This document shows, in pieces, positions 45,353 to 52,941 of a DNA stretch of 64,000 bases (positions are counted from its first letter, which is position 1; every line of letters starts with the position of its first letter). The notes below the pieces were generated by a model. That model had not been told where the DNA came from, did no database searches, and saw only the letters and a program-made list of their open reading frames with translations. The position numbers were made by a program, and so were the translations under genes. The stretch comes from JAVXGM01 sp036657395 (GTDB lineage: Bacteria; Bacillota; Clostridia; Peptostreptococcales; Anaerovoracaceae): positions 62,001 through 126,000 of the forward strand of contig JAVXGM010000003.1 in the NCBI GenBank assembly GCA_036657395.1. The letters are read 5' to 3'.

Positions 45353-45606
45353 ATATAGGTTTCTAAAACTTAGATATAACCCAATATTTGAAGTAAATTA
45401 CATACGATGATAAAATCGTGTATTTGGGATATAAAGCAATGTCTACATTAGGTGGAAAAATCAAAGATAAAATGCTAATTCCAAAAGGATCATTTATAAA
45501 GCTGATAAGATGTGTTAGAATATTTATCAGACAATAGCTAAAATAAGTAATCAGGTGAGAGAGAATACGCTCTCTGCCTTTTTTAGGAAGAAAAGGAGAT
45601 TTGAAA
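45353..45606 (+). other. Gene-poor junction between the mobile region and the LemA operon
   Basis: It holds a small stem ACGAT/ATCGT near 45405-45420, a 32-codon frame from 45440 without a ribosome site, an inverted repeat TGATAA/TTATCA near 45503-45528 and a terminator-like hairpin at 45554-45585. I see no att repeat matching the guaA side and no intact gene. Confidence 0.5.
45554..45585 (+). terminator. Terminator-like hairpin upstream of lemA
   Basis: AGAGAG pairs with CTCTCT around AATACG, flanked by GG/CC, followed by T6. It lies between the mobile region and lemA; it may stop read-through or act as an attenuator. Confidence 0.6.
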
Positions 45607-46161
45607 ATGCTTATAACTATAATTATAATTGTTGCACTTATTGTAATCATCGTCCTTTGGGCCATGTCAGTACAGCGCAAACTGGTAGTGTTAGATGAAA
45701 ACATTAACAATGCCATGAGTCAAATTGGCGTACAAATGTCAAGTCGTTTTGATGCATTGACCGCACTTTTAGATTTAACTAAGGGATATGCTGAGCATGA
45801 AAGCGAAACTCTCATTGAAACTATTAAGTCAAGAAGAAGTGTTATTACTGCCGATTCAACTACAAAAGATGTTGCTAACCAAGAAAATGTTATTACGGAG
45901 GCTCTAGGGAAGATCTCAATGGTTGCCGAGCAGTATCCGGACTTAAAGGCTAATCAAAACTATATGCAAGCTATGGATGCTGTAGAAACCTTTGAAAATA
46001 TGGTTCGTACTAGCAGGCTTGTTTTCAACGACTGCGTTACAAAATTAAACCGTACTATTCGTATGTTCCCAGCATCTATTATTGCAGGAATGTTAGGATT
46101 TAAACAAAGAGAATATTTGGAGACGGTAGAGGCAAAGGCTGATATGCCAAGTATGAAATGA
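45607..46161 (+). CDS. lemA: LemA family protein
   Basis: A 184-residue membrane-anchored helical protein of unknown function. It has an N-terminal membrane helix (LITIIIIVALIVIIVLWAM), then the LemA core: VVLDENINNAMSQIGVQMSS, RFDALTALLDLTKGYAEHE, and LNRTIRMFPASIIAGMLGF near the C-terminus. Start ATG 45607 is 8 bases from AAAGGAG; TTG at 45601 is too close. LemA is followed by a DUF2207 gene in many bacteria, as here. Confidence 0.93.
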   Translation: MLITIIIIVALIVIIVLWAMSVQRKLVVLDENINNAMSQIGVQMSSRFDALTALLDLTKGYAEHESETLIETIKSRRSVITADSTTKDVANQENVITEALGKISMVAEQYPDLKANQNYMQAMDAVETFENMVRTSRLVFNDCVTKLNRTIRMFPASIIAGMLGFKQREYLETVEAKADMPSMK

Positions 46162-46169
46162 GGTTAAAG

Positions 46170-47855
46170 ATGAAGAGAAGATTACATATTGCCATAGTTT
46201 GTCTTTTGATGCTATTTTCTTTTTCGGTTCCTGCCTTTGCGGCAAATCAAGTAAACAATATCGATATTAAGGCTGTGGTTAATAATGACGGTTCTATGGT
46301 TGTTACACAGACTTGGAAGGGTAGCTTTGACGAAGGAACAGAAAACTTTATTCCAATGAAGGCGTCAGATTATCTTACCATAAGTGATTTAAAGGTTAAG
46401 GATCAAAATGGTACCTATGAAACCTTGCCAGAATGGAATATAGATGCAGATCTTGAAGAAAAAGCAAACACCTGTGGAATTCTGGAGACAGATGAAGGAT
46501 ATGAAATTTGCTTTGGCATTAGTGAATATGGCGACAACACCTATACTATAAAATACAAGCTTGATAATTTAGTAGGTGGATATACTGATATGGACGGTGT
46601 GAACTTTAAGTATGTTAATGATCAGATGACCACAACTCCTACAGATGTAACCTTGGATATTAGCCTTGCGGACGGCACACCACTAACAGACGATATAGCT
46701 GATATTTGGGCATTTGGATTTGAAGGAGATGTGAAATTTAATGATGGTAGCATTAAGGCTTCAACTAAAAAGCCAATAGAGGAAGAAAATCATGTTACGG
46801 TAATGTTTGGCATCAAGAAAGGCGTGTTGTCACCTGCTAGAACTGAAGATACCAGCTTTGAAACTGTTAAGGAGGCAGCATTTGAGGGGAGTGACTACGA
46901 TACTGAAGATGGAGGATTGTCTACCTTTGCTGCAGGGGTTATAGTTGCGCTAATTATTTTAATTCCTATGGTTGTAATGTTTTTCGTCAGAAAGCTTAAG
47001 AAGAAAAGAAAACGTGCAAAGCTTAATAAATTTTCTGATCAGTTTGGGTATTTCAGAGATCTTCCAAATGATGGGAACACAAATGCCACTTATGCACTGG
47101 GTAGATTGTTTGATGTTTGCAAAGACGGTGCTATTTTGTCCACTGGAATGCTTAGACTTATTGACTTAAGGTGTCTAGAGCCTATGACCGAAGACGAAGT
47201 AGGCTTTATGGGTAAAACCAAAGAAGTGGTTAACCTTAAAATGTTAGAAACTCATCATGGTGATATGAATGAGTACGATGAGTATTTGTATACCGTTTTA
47301 GAAGGTGCAGCTGGTTCTGATGGAATTTTACAGTCTAACGAATTAGAAGAATTTGCAGAGGAAAACGATCACCTTCTCAGAAATTACATTAATAAATGTG
47401 ATTCTCAGGGAAGAGCTTATTTAGATGAAAAAGATTGTTTGAATCGACCGGATATACCATCTAAGCTAAAATACTTGACCCAAAGTGGCAAAAAAGAGCT
47501 AGGAGAGTTAATGGGCTTTAAAAAATACTTAGAAGAGTTTTCATTAATTGCTGAGCGTTCGGTTAAAGAGATACCTATTTGGAAGGAAATGCTTTCTTAC
47601 GCCATGCTTTTTGGCATTGCAGATAAGGTGGCAGAACAGATGAAGGAACTTTATCCAAATATGGCAGTAGAAGTTACAAATTATAATAATAGTCTTTACA
47701 CTGCATATTCTTATCAATATTTACTTTACAAAAACATGAGAAGATCAGAAGAAAGACGTGAGCAAGAAGAGCGTAGCTCTGGCGGAGGCGGTTTCTCCTC
47801 ACTTGGAGGCGGAGGCGGTTCTATAGGTGGTGGCTCTGGCGGAGGCTCAAGATAA
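46170..47855 (+). CDS. DUF2207-family membrane protein
   Basis: A 561-residue protein with a signal peptide (LLMLFSFSVPAFA, cleavage near residue 24), an extracellular beta-rich DUF2207 domain (residues 25-245), a membrane helix near 255-275 (FAAGVIVALIILIPMVVMFF), a cytoplasmic domain, and a Gly/Ser-rich C-terminal tail. This architecture is standard for DUF2207; the role may concern the cell envelope, but is not known. The start is ATG 46170, 8 bases past lemA; ATG 46158 would put basic residues ahead of the signal sequence. Confidence 0.88.
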   Translation: MKRRLHIAIVCLLMLFSFSVPAFAANQVNNIDIKAVVNNDGSMVVTQTWKGSFDEGTENFIPMKASDYLTISDLKVKDQNGTYETLPEWNIDADLEEKANTCGILETDEGYEICFGISEYGDNTYTIKYKLDNLVGGYTDMDGVNFKYVNDQMTTTPTDVTLDISLADGTPLTDDIADIWAFGFEGDVKFNDGSIKASTKKPIEEENHVTVMFGIKKGVLSPARTEDTSFETVKEAAFEGSDYDTEDGGLSTFAAGVIVALIILIPMVVMFFVRKLKKKRKRAKLNKFSDQFGYFRDLPNDGNTNATYALGRLFDVCKDGAILSTGMLRLIDLRCLEPMTEDEVGFMGKTKEVVNLKMLETHHGDMNEYDEYLYTVLEGAAGSDGILQSNELEEFAEENDHLLRNYINKCDSQGRAYLDEKDCLNRPDIPSKLKYLTQSGKKELGELMGFKKYLEEFSLIAERSVKEIPIWKEMLSYAMLFGIADKVAEQMKELYPNMAVEVTNYNNSLYTAYSYQYLLYKNMRRSEERREQEERSSGGGGFSSLGGGGGSIGGGSGGGSR

Positions 47856-47903
47856 AACATAAAATAAGACAAGTAATATTACAAAAATTAGGAGGATACT
47901 ATT

Positions 47904-48794
47904 ATGGGACTATTTTCAAATAAATCCCCTTGTCCTGTTTGCGGTGGCAAAGTTTCAGGGCTGCTACCGTGGAAGGTGGAGGGAGAACCTGTTTGTGGCA
48001 AATGCCACGATAAAGTTGACCTACCAGATGATATGGAAAAAAGTATAACTATTGAAGAGCTAAAAGAGTATATGGTTTTTTATGAGGAAAATCAGGTGCT
48101 AAAAGACAAGTTTGTTGTTTCTGAATTGCTAAAGTTTGGTTTTTGGAACAAAAAAATGGTGGTTGACTATGAGAACAATATGTTCTGCATGAATAAAGTA
48201 CCAGACAAGACAATATTTGAAGGGTCACTGCTACAATCCTTTACTATAAAAGAAGGCAGAGAACTTCTTTTTAAAGGCTCCCAAGAAGGGCTTACCCGCT
48301 ATGAAAGTACAGTCCCTAAACGTGTAGAGGAACAGAGAGAATATATTAGTAAAGCAGTGAGGAGTAAGAGATTTAAGAATACCTTAGATGTTTTAAGTGA
48401 CCGTGATAATAGGAATACTGTTTATGATGACATACGTGTTCCAACGCCATTTGAAGACTTTGATATCAGATTAAATTTAGATCACCCATATTGGGGCGTA
48501 TATGAATGGGATATGGCAGGGCCTACTTTTTCAAATGAATACCCTGATGTTGATGATTATTTGAGAGAATATGAAGATGACGTTGAGGAACTAGAAAAAC
48601 TGGCAAAGACATTAATGAAGCTAGCATTTCCAGATGCAGAGGAAACCACTGTGGAGGCACAGTCAAGGGGTGGCAGTGATAAAAGCGGCGGGGATAGTAT
48701 TGGAGAAATTAAAAAATACAAAGCCCTTATGGAAGATGGAACTATTACAAAAGAAGAATTCCAAGCAAAGAAAAAAGAACTACTAGGAATTTAA
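47904..48794 (+). CDS. Zinc-ribbon (DUF4428-like) protein with C-terminal SHOCT domain
   Basis: A 296-residue cytosolic protein. Residues 10-40 hold a treble-clef zinc ribbon (CPVCGGKVSG and CGKCHDK). The middle region is similar in layout to DUF4429-type beta domains, and the last ~30 residues (IKKYKALMEDGTITKEEFQA) are a SHOCT domain, a short oligomerisation segment. Function is unknown. AGGAGG precedes ATG. It sits 48 bp after the DUF2207 gene, so it may belong to the LemA operon. Confidence 0.82.
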   Translation: MGLFSNKSPCPVCGGKVSGLLPWKVEGEPVCGKCHDKVDLPDDMEKSITIEELKEYMVFYEENQVLKDKFVVSELLKFGFWNKKMVVDYENNMFCMNKVPDKTIFEGSLLQSFTIKEGRELLFKGSQEGLTRYESTVPKRVEEQREYISKAVRSKRFKNTLDVLSDRDNRNTVYDDIRVPTPFEDFDIRLNLDHPYWGVYEWDMAGPTFSNEYPDVDDYLREYEDDVEELEKLAKTLMKLAFPDAEETTVEAQSRGGSDKSGGDSIGEIKKYKALMEDGTITKEEFQAKKKELLGI

Positions 48795-48822
48795 ATACGT
48801 TACTAATATAAAAGAGGGATCA

Positions 48823-49314
48823 ATGAAAATACAATTTGAGAATAAATATTACAAGACCTACGAAATGATGTCTGAATATGTGAATAAGATCCTTTGCAAA
48901 ACTATAATAAAAATGGGGACTGTTTTTTCAATTGTGGCGATTATTATGGTGACAGTCACTGGAATTAGTCAGGATTACGTGTTGATGGCAGTCTTTGGTG
49001 TATGCCTAATTTTATTTGCATTTTCCACAATAGTGGCACCACGTATTATTTTAAATCAGCTAATTGAAAGTGATCAGCGAATGCACAAGGGAGAGAGCCT
49101 TGAAACTGTAGTTCAGTTTGGAGATGATATTTCCATCACCAAGGGTTCCAGTTCTTCCAAGGCAGAGTATTCACAAATAATTAAAGTCCATTACTTAAAA
49201 AAATCTTGGGTGATAATGTTTGGTAAGAGCAATGGGATTATGCTTAGCCCCGACCACTTTACAATAGGTGAAACCCAAGATTTTAAAAAGTTTATTAAAG
49301 AAAAATCTATTTAG
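48823..49314 (+). CDS. YcxB-like membrane protein
   Basis: A 163-residue protein with two membrane helices near residues 28-48 and 51-72, then a cytoplasmic segment with SSSKAEYSQIIKVHYLKKSW and MLSPDHFTIGE, the YcxB/PF14317 pattern. Function is unknown in the family. It is 28 bp downstream of the SHOCT gene and convergent with the reductase gene, with the two coding ends overlapping by 8 bases; no terminator hairpin fits between them. Confidence 0.7.
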   Translation: MKIQFENKYYKTYEMMSEYVNKILCKTIIKMGTVFSIVAIIMVTVTGISQDYVLMAVFGVCLILFAFSTIVAPRIILNQLIESDQRMHKGESLETVVQFGDDISITKGSSSSKAEYSQIIKVHYLKKSWVIMFGKSNGIMLSPDHFTIGETQDFKKFIKEKSI

Positions 49315-50188
49315 TCCAAAGAGCTGTTTCAAGAACGTCTATGCCTAAGCGATCAATCGTTGAGCCAAGACGTTCTTTTTCATATCCATTTTCTTTAAAC
49401 CAAAGTAATGTTTTCTCTAAAAGAGGATAGACCTGATTTTTTTCTACTAGGCGTGAAAGAGGAGTGCCTACTCTAGTATGTTTGCCCCATGTGCCCCCCA
49501 CAAAAATCTGGTACTGGATGTGATCGTGATGAGCAACAGCTTTGAAAGGACACTTCCCGGTGCAAACTCCACAGGTTATGCACAGATTCTCATCAATTTT
49601 AAGCTTACCTTCCACAAGCTTTGCAGCCTTTACAGGACAGGAACTTTCCACTAGACAGCTTTTGCAGCCTTTACAGTCAGAATAAGTATATTCTGGGGCA
49701 CAGCGACCTTCAATTCCAAAATCGTTTAGGCTAGGCTTCATACAGCTATTAGGACAACCGCCGATTGCAATTTTGAATTTGTGGGGAAGGCTTACAGTTG
49801 ACCAACCAAGATAATATTTATTGTAAATTTCCTTGGCCATCTGCTGGGTATCAAAGTTCCCATATATGCAGGTGGTTCCTTTGCAAGCAGCCACAGGGCG
49901 AATTTTCGCCCCAGTACCACCAAAGCTTAGATTGTTGGAAGCTGCGTATGCTACAGCCTCAGGAATTTTATCATACGGAATACCTACGATTTCAGCGGCA
50001 AGGCGAGTAGTAAATGCTATTTTTCCATTTCCGTAAATCTTAGCAATCTCGGCCACAACGGATAAATCTTCGGCGGAAAACACACAACCTTCCGGCACTA
50101 TACGGCCTGAAAAACATTCAGTATTACGATTAATCAAAAATCCCATTCCTTTAACACGTTTAATGTCTTCTTTTCTTAATTTTCCCAT
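49307..50188 (-). CDS. Siroheme/4Fe-4S nitrite-sulfite reductase-family protein with ferredoxin domain
   Basis: A 293-residue cytosolic redox protein. The N-terminal half has the nitrite/sulfite reductase ferredoxin-like fold with FTTRLAAEIVGIPYDKIP. The siroheme-coupled cluster motifs are CKGTTC near residue 103 and GGCPNSCMKP near 145. Inserted between them and the C-terminus is a 2[4Fe-4S] ferredoxin (CKGCKSCLVESSCP and CITCGVCTGKCP). This resembles AsrC-type anaerobic sulfite reductase subunits, but asrA and asrB are not adjacent. Substrate uncertain: sulfite, nitrite or another oxyanion. Confidence 0.75.
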   Translation of the reverse strand: MGKLRKEDIKRVKGMGFLINRNTECFSGRIVPEGCVFSAEDLSVVAEIAKIYGNGKIAFTTRLAAEIVGIPYDKIPEAVAYAASNNLSFGGTGAKIRPVAACKGTTCIYGNFDTQQMAKEIYNKYYLGWSTVSLPHKFKIAIGGCPNSCMKPSLNDFGIEGRCAPEYTYSDCKGCKSCLVESSCPVKAAKLVEGKLKIDENLCITCGVCTGKCPFKAVAHHDHIQYQIFVGGTWGKHTRVGTPLSRLVEKNQVYPLLEKTLLWFKENGYEKERLGSTIDRLGIDVLETALWTK

Positions 50189-50448
50189 CGATTATACTCC
50201 TTTACTTCTTTAATATATTACCCATAGTGTATCTTAAAATTTAATATATCACAAGGATAAAAATATTAGCTATTCTCTTCCACAGTTTTTGCAGAGTGTA
50301 AGGCATACACGGATATGAATTAATACAATGAAAAAAAGATAGCTATTAAGTCACTTGTACTGTACAATGAAGTGTTGGTTAAAACCGTAAATACAATGGT
50401 GCCAAACAGCAGTGAATATAAATATAGAAAAAACAAAAGGAGAAATGA
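50189..50448. other. Intergenic region between reductase and DEAD-box genes
   Basis: These 260 bp hold the divergent upstream regions of both genes; no clear riboswitch, terminator or operator was recognised. The long leader could matter for the helicase, since helicase genes are often cold-regulated. Confidence 0.4.
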
Positions 50449-51807
50449 ATGAAATTTGCAGAACTAAATATTACACCTCCCATATTAAGGGCATTAAAAG
50501 AGGAAGGATATAAAGAAGCCACCCCAATACAGGAATCAATTCCTATGGTTTTAGAGGGAAATGATCTTTTAGGATGTGCTCAAACGGGAACAGGAAAGAC
50601 AGCGGCATTTGCAGTGCCTATCTTGCAAAGATTAGATGACTTTGAAGGAGTTGGGAAGAGAAACAGCCCTATCAGAGCTTTGGTAATCACACCAACTAGA
50701 GAGCTTGCATCACAAATTTATGATAGCTTTCGCACATATGGCAAATACACTAGATTAAGAAGTTGTGTAATTTTTGGAGGGGTTTCACAGAAGCCACAGG
50801 CGGAAAAATTAAAAAAAGGCGTAGATATTCTTATTGCAACACCTGGACGACTAAAGGATTTGGTCAATCAGCGTATTGTCAATATTAAGCATATAGAGAT
50901 GTTTGTCTTAGATGAAGCAGACAGAATGTTAGATATGGGTTTTGTCCATGATGTAAAAAAAATCATTACAATGATTCCAGAGGACAAGCAGACCTTGCTA
51001 TTTTCAGCAACCATGCCACCAGAAGTGGAGCAGATTGCAAACAAATTGCTTCATAATCCAATAAAAGTAGAAGTAACACCAGAATCATCTACGGTGGATC
51101 GTATTGAGCAATATTTATATTATGTAGATAAAGCCAATAAGAAGAATTTGCTACTTCACCTTTTGAAAGATGATAAAATAAAGAATGTTCTAGTATTTAC
51201 AAGAACAAAGCATGGGGCAAATAAAGTTGTAGATCAGCTTGTAAAGGCCAATATAAAGGCAACCGCCATTCACGGGGACAAATCTCAAGGGGCAAGACAG
51301 CGAGCTTTAAAATCATTTAAGGATGGACTTGTTCGTGTGCTAGTGGCAACAGACATTGCAGCAAGAGGTATTGATATTGATGAATTATCCCATGTAATCA
51401 ATTTTGATCTGCCAGAGGTGCCAGAGGCATATGTTCACAGAATTGGTAGAACAGGTAGAGCAGGACGTGAAGGCATTGCAATTGCATTTTGTGACTTTGA
51501 TGAAAAACCGTTAATGGCGGAGATAGAAAAGACAATCGGCAAAGAAGTAGAGGTTATTGATGACCATCCATTCCCATTATTGAACAATTTCCCAAGAGAG
51601 AAGAAGACAAGGCTTAGAGTTAAGCGAACTCAGCCAAGTGAGAATAAAAGACATTCACAGGACAATCAGAAATCCTCTGGAGATAAGAGCCGAAAGTCCA
51701 GCGAAAACAAACGATATGCAGCAGACAGAAAGCGCAAATCCAATGAGGAAAAACGGTATTCTGGAGATAGAAAACGCAAGTCAAACAACAAAGATAGATC
51801 AAAATAA
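50449..51807 (+). CDS. DEAD-box ATP-dependent RNA helicase (CshA/RhlE-like)
   Basis: RNA-unwinding enzyme for ribosome assembly and mRNA decay. The 452-residue product has the Q motif region (ATPIQESIP), motif I AQTGTGKTAAF, Ia PTRELA, II VLDEADRML, III FSATMP, V ATDIAARGIDI and VI HRIGRTGRAGR. The last ~75 residues are basic with repeats of SxxxKR(Y/K)S type, an RNA-binding tail in the RhlE-like way. AAAGGAG precedes ATG. Confidence 0.95.
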   Translation: MKFAELNITPPILRALKEEGYKEATPIQESIPMVLEGNDLLGCAQTGTGKTAAFAVPILQRLDDFEGVGKRNSPIRALVITPTRELASQIYDSFRTYGKYTRLRSCVIFGGVSQKPQAEKLKKGVDILIATPGRLKDLVNQRIVNIKHIEMFVLDEADRMLDMGFVHDVKKIITMIPEDKQTLLFSATMPPEVEQIANKLLHNPIKVEVTPESSTVDRIEQYLYYVDKANKKNLLLHLLKDDKIKNVLVFTRTKHGANKVVDQLVKANIKATAIHGDKSQGARQRALKSFKDGLVRVLVATDIAARGIDIDELSHVINFDLPEVPEAYVHRIGRTGRAGREGIAIAFCDFDEKPLMAEIEKTIGKEVEVIDDHPFPLLNNFPREKKTRLRVKRTQPSENKRHSQDNQKSSGDKSRKSSENKRYAADRKRKSNEEKRYSGDRKRKSNNKDRSK

Positions 51808-51824
51808 AAATCTAATATAAGCTA

Positions 51825-51947
51825 TCACCTATAGACACAATATTTATCCCCTCCACTCTGTTTTGCCTCGTAAAGAGCGATATCGCTTTCATGTATGAGA
51901 AGATTCAGGTTAGCTGGAGGGGCTTTTAATTTCACATGAATGCCTCT
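51825..51947 (-). pseudogene. Remnant of a GGDEF (diguanylate cyclase) C-terminus
   Basis: The minus strand encodes ANLNLLIHESDIALYEAKQ, then SGGDKYCVYR and a stop at 51825-51827. This is the end of a GGDEF domain (AD.ALY.AK..G.+..Y). Upstream the frame runs about 12 more codons and is then lost; there is no start, RBS or catalytic GGDEF segment. A decayed fragment of a longer gene. Confidence 0.7.
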
Positions 51948-52018
51948 TTATATTTACTATACATAGGTGGGAGGATAGAAACAAGTGGTATACTAATTAA
52001 ATGGAAGGAGCAAAGAAA

Positions 52019-52816
52019 ATGAAACAATTTATTGAATTTAAAAATCAAGTTTGCGTTGTGACCGGGGCTGGAAGTCCGACTGGAATTGGATTTCAAACGG
52101 CAGCTCTCCTAGGCCAACTTGGAGGTACCATAATTTTGGTGTCCACAACAGATAGAATTTATCAAAGGGCTGCGGAGCTCAAAGCCCAAGGCATTAATGC
52201 AAAAGGGTATATTGCAAATCTCATGGATAGAAAGCAAGTAGGAAAATTGATTGAGAATATTATTGAAGAATTTAACCAGATTGATGTCTTAATGAACAAT
52301 GCAGGTATGATTCAAGTGGGAATGGAAGAAGACTTTGCCACTTTTGCAAAAGTCACAGATGAAAGCTGGGATGACTCCATTGACAGAAATTTGAATATAA
52401 CCTTTAACGTAACCAAAAGGGTATTACCATACATGATACAGAAAAAGTATGGGAGAATTGTAAATACTTCTTCTGTAACAGGACCCATAGTGAGCAACCC
52501 GGGAGAAGCGGCATATAGTGCAGCAAAAGCCGCCATTGTAGGAATGAGCAAATCTTTATCCATTGAAGTTGCTAAGGATAATATTATGGTGAATTGCGTC
52601 TTGCCAGGCTGGATTGCTACAGCAAGCCAAACTGAAAGTGAGGCGGTGGGAGGTGAAAATACTCCAGCTGGCAGAGGTGGAGATGCTGAAGAAGTGGCAA
52701 GTTTAAACGTTTTTCTTGCATCCAAGAGGGCATCTTATATTACGGGGCAGGCAATCACTGTTGACGGTGGAAACACCATTCAAGAGTACAAAGGTCCAAA
52801 GGAGTCGTACTATTAA
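52019..52816 (+). CDS. SDR-family NAD(P)-dependent oxidoreductase
   Basis: A 265-residue Rossmann dehydrogenase. Cofactor motif TGAGSPTGIGFQTA, NNAGMI, catalytic Ser in NTSSVTGP and the YxxxK pair in YSAAKAA, then GWIATASQTE and the C-terminal ASYITGQAITVDGG. The classic FabG-like length fits, but the substrate cannot be told. Start ATG 52019 has AAGGAGC upstream; ATG 52001 includes that site in its codons and is less likely. It stands alone. Confidence 0.92.
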   Translation: MKQFIEFKNQVCVVTGAGSPTGIGFQTAALLGQLGGTIILVSTTDRIYQRAAELKAQGINAKGYIANLMDRKQVGKLIENIIEEFNQIDVLMNNAGMIQVGMEEDFATFAKVTDESWDDSIDRNLNITFNVTKRVLPYMIQKKYGRIVNTSSVTGPIVSNPGEAAYSAAKAAIVGMSKSLSIEVAKDNIMVNCVLPGWIATASQTESEAVGGENTPAGRGGDAEEVASLNVFLASKRASYITGQAITVDGGNTIQEYKGPKESYY

Positions 52817-52871
52817 ATGGAATGCAGCCAAAGGATAAACCCACAATTGTCAGAAGATTAGAAATAAAATG

Positions 52872-52900
52872 TTGAATAAAGATATCCCCAGTCATATAAT
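52872..52900 (+). promoter_or_regulatory. Promoter of the M28 peptidase gene
   Basis: TTGAAT at 52872-52877 and TATAAT at 52895-52900, 17-bp spacing, 42 bp before the start codon. Confidence 0.65.
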
Positions 52901-52941
52901 AAGAGTAACGGTAAACCTAAAGTAATGAGGAGGAAAAAACC

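Larger units (their letters stand above)
34993..45357 (+). mobile_element. Integrated mobilizable element with a defence island, next to guaA
   Basis: Between guaA and the LemA cluster lie an XRE repressor, HTH protein, leader-coupled replication-initiator-like gene, candidate oriT, MobA/MobL relaxase, DUF6040-type gene, a HaeIII-like restriction pair, a TIR + TM-macro pair, a mobilization-gene remnant and an Eco47II-like restriction pair. No tyrosine or serine recombinase was found, and I could not find a direct repeat joining the two edges, so the limits are approximate. The backbone (rep-like, relaxase, DUF6040) is typical of small mobilizable elements of Clostridia. The remnant at 43.2 kb suggests that the last restriction pair came with a separate insertion. 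Confidence 0.65.

Noticed and set aside
45440..45538. A 32-codon frame starting MSTLGGKIKDKM in the junction after the mobile region
   Set aside because: No ribosome site, no recognisable similarity and a basic hydrophobic end; probably chance.
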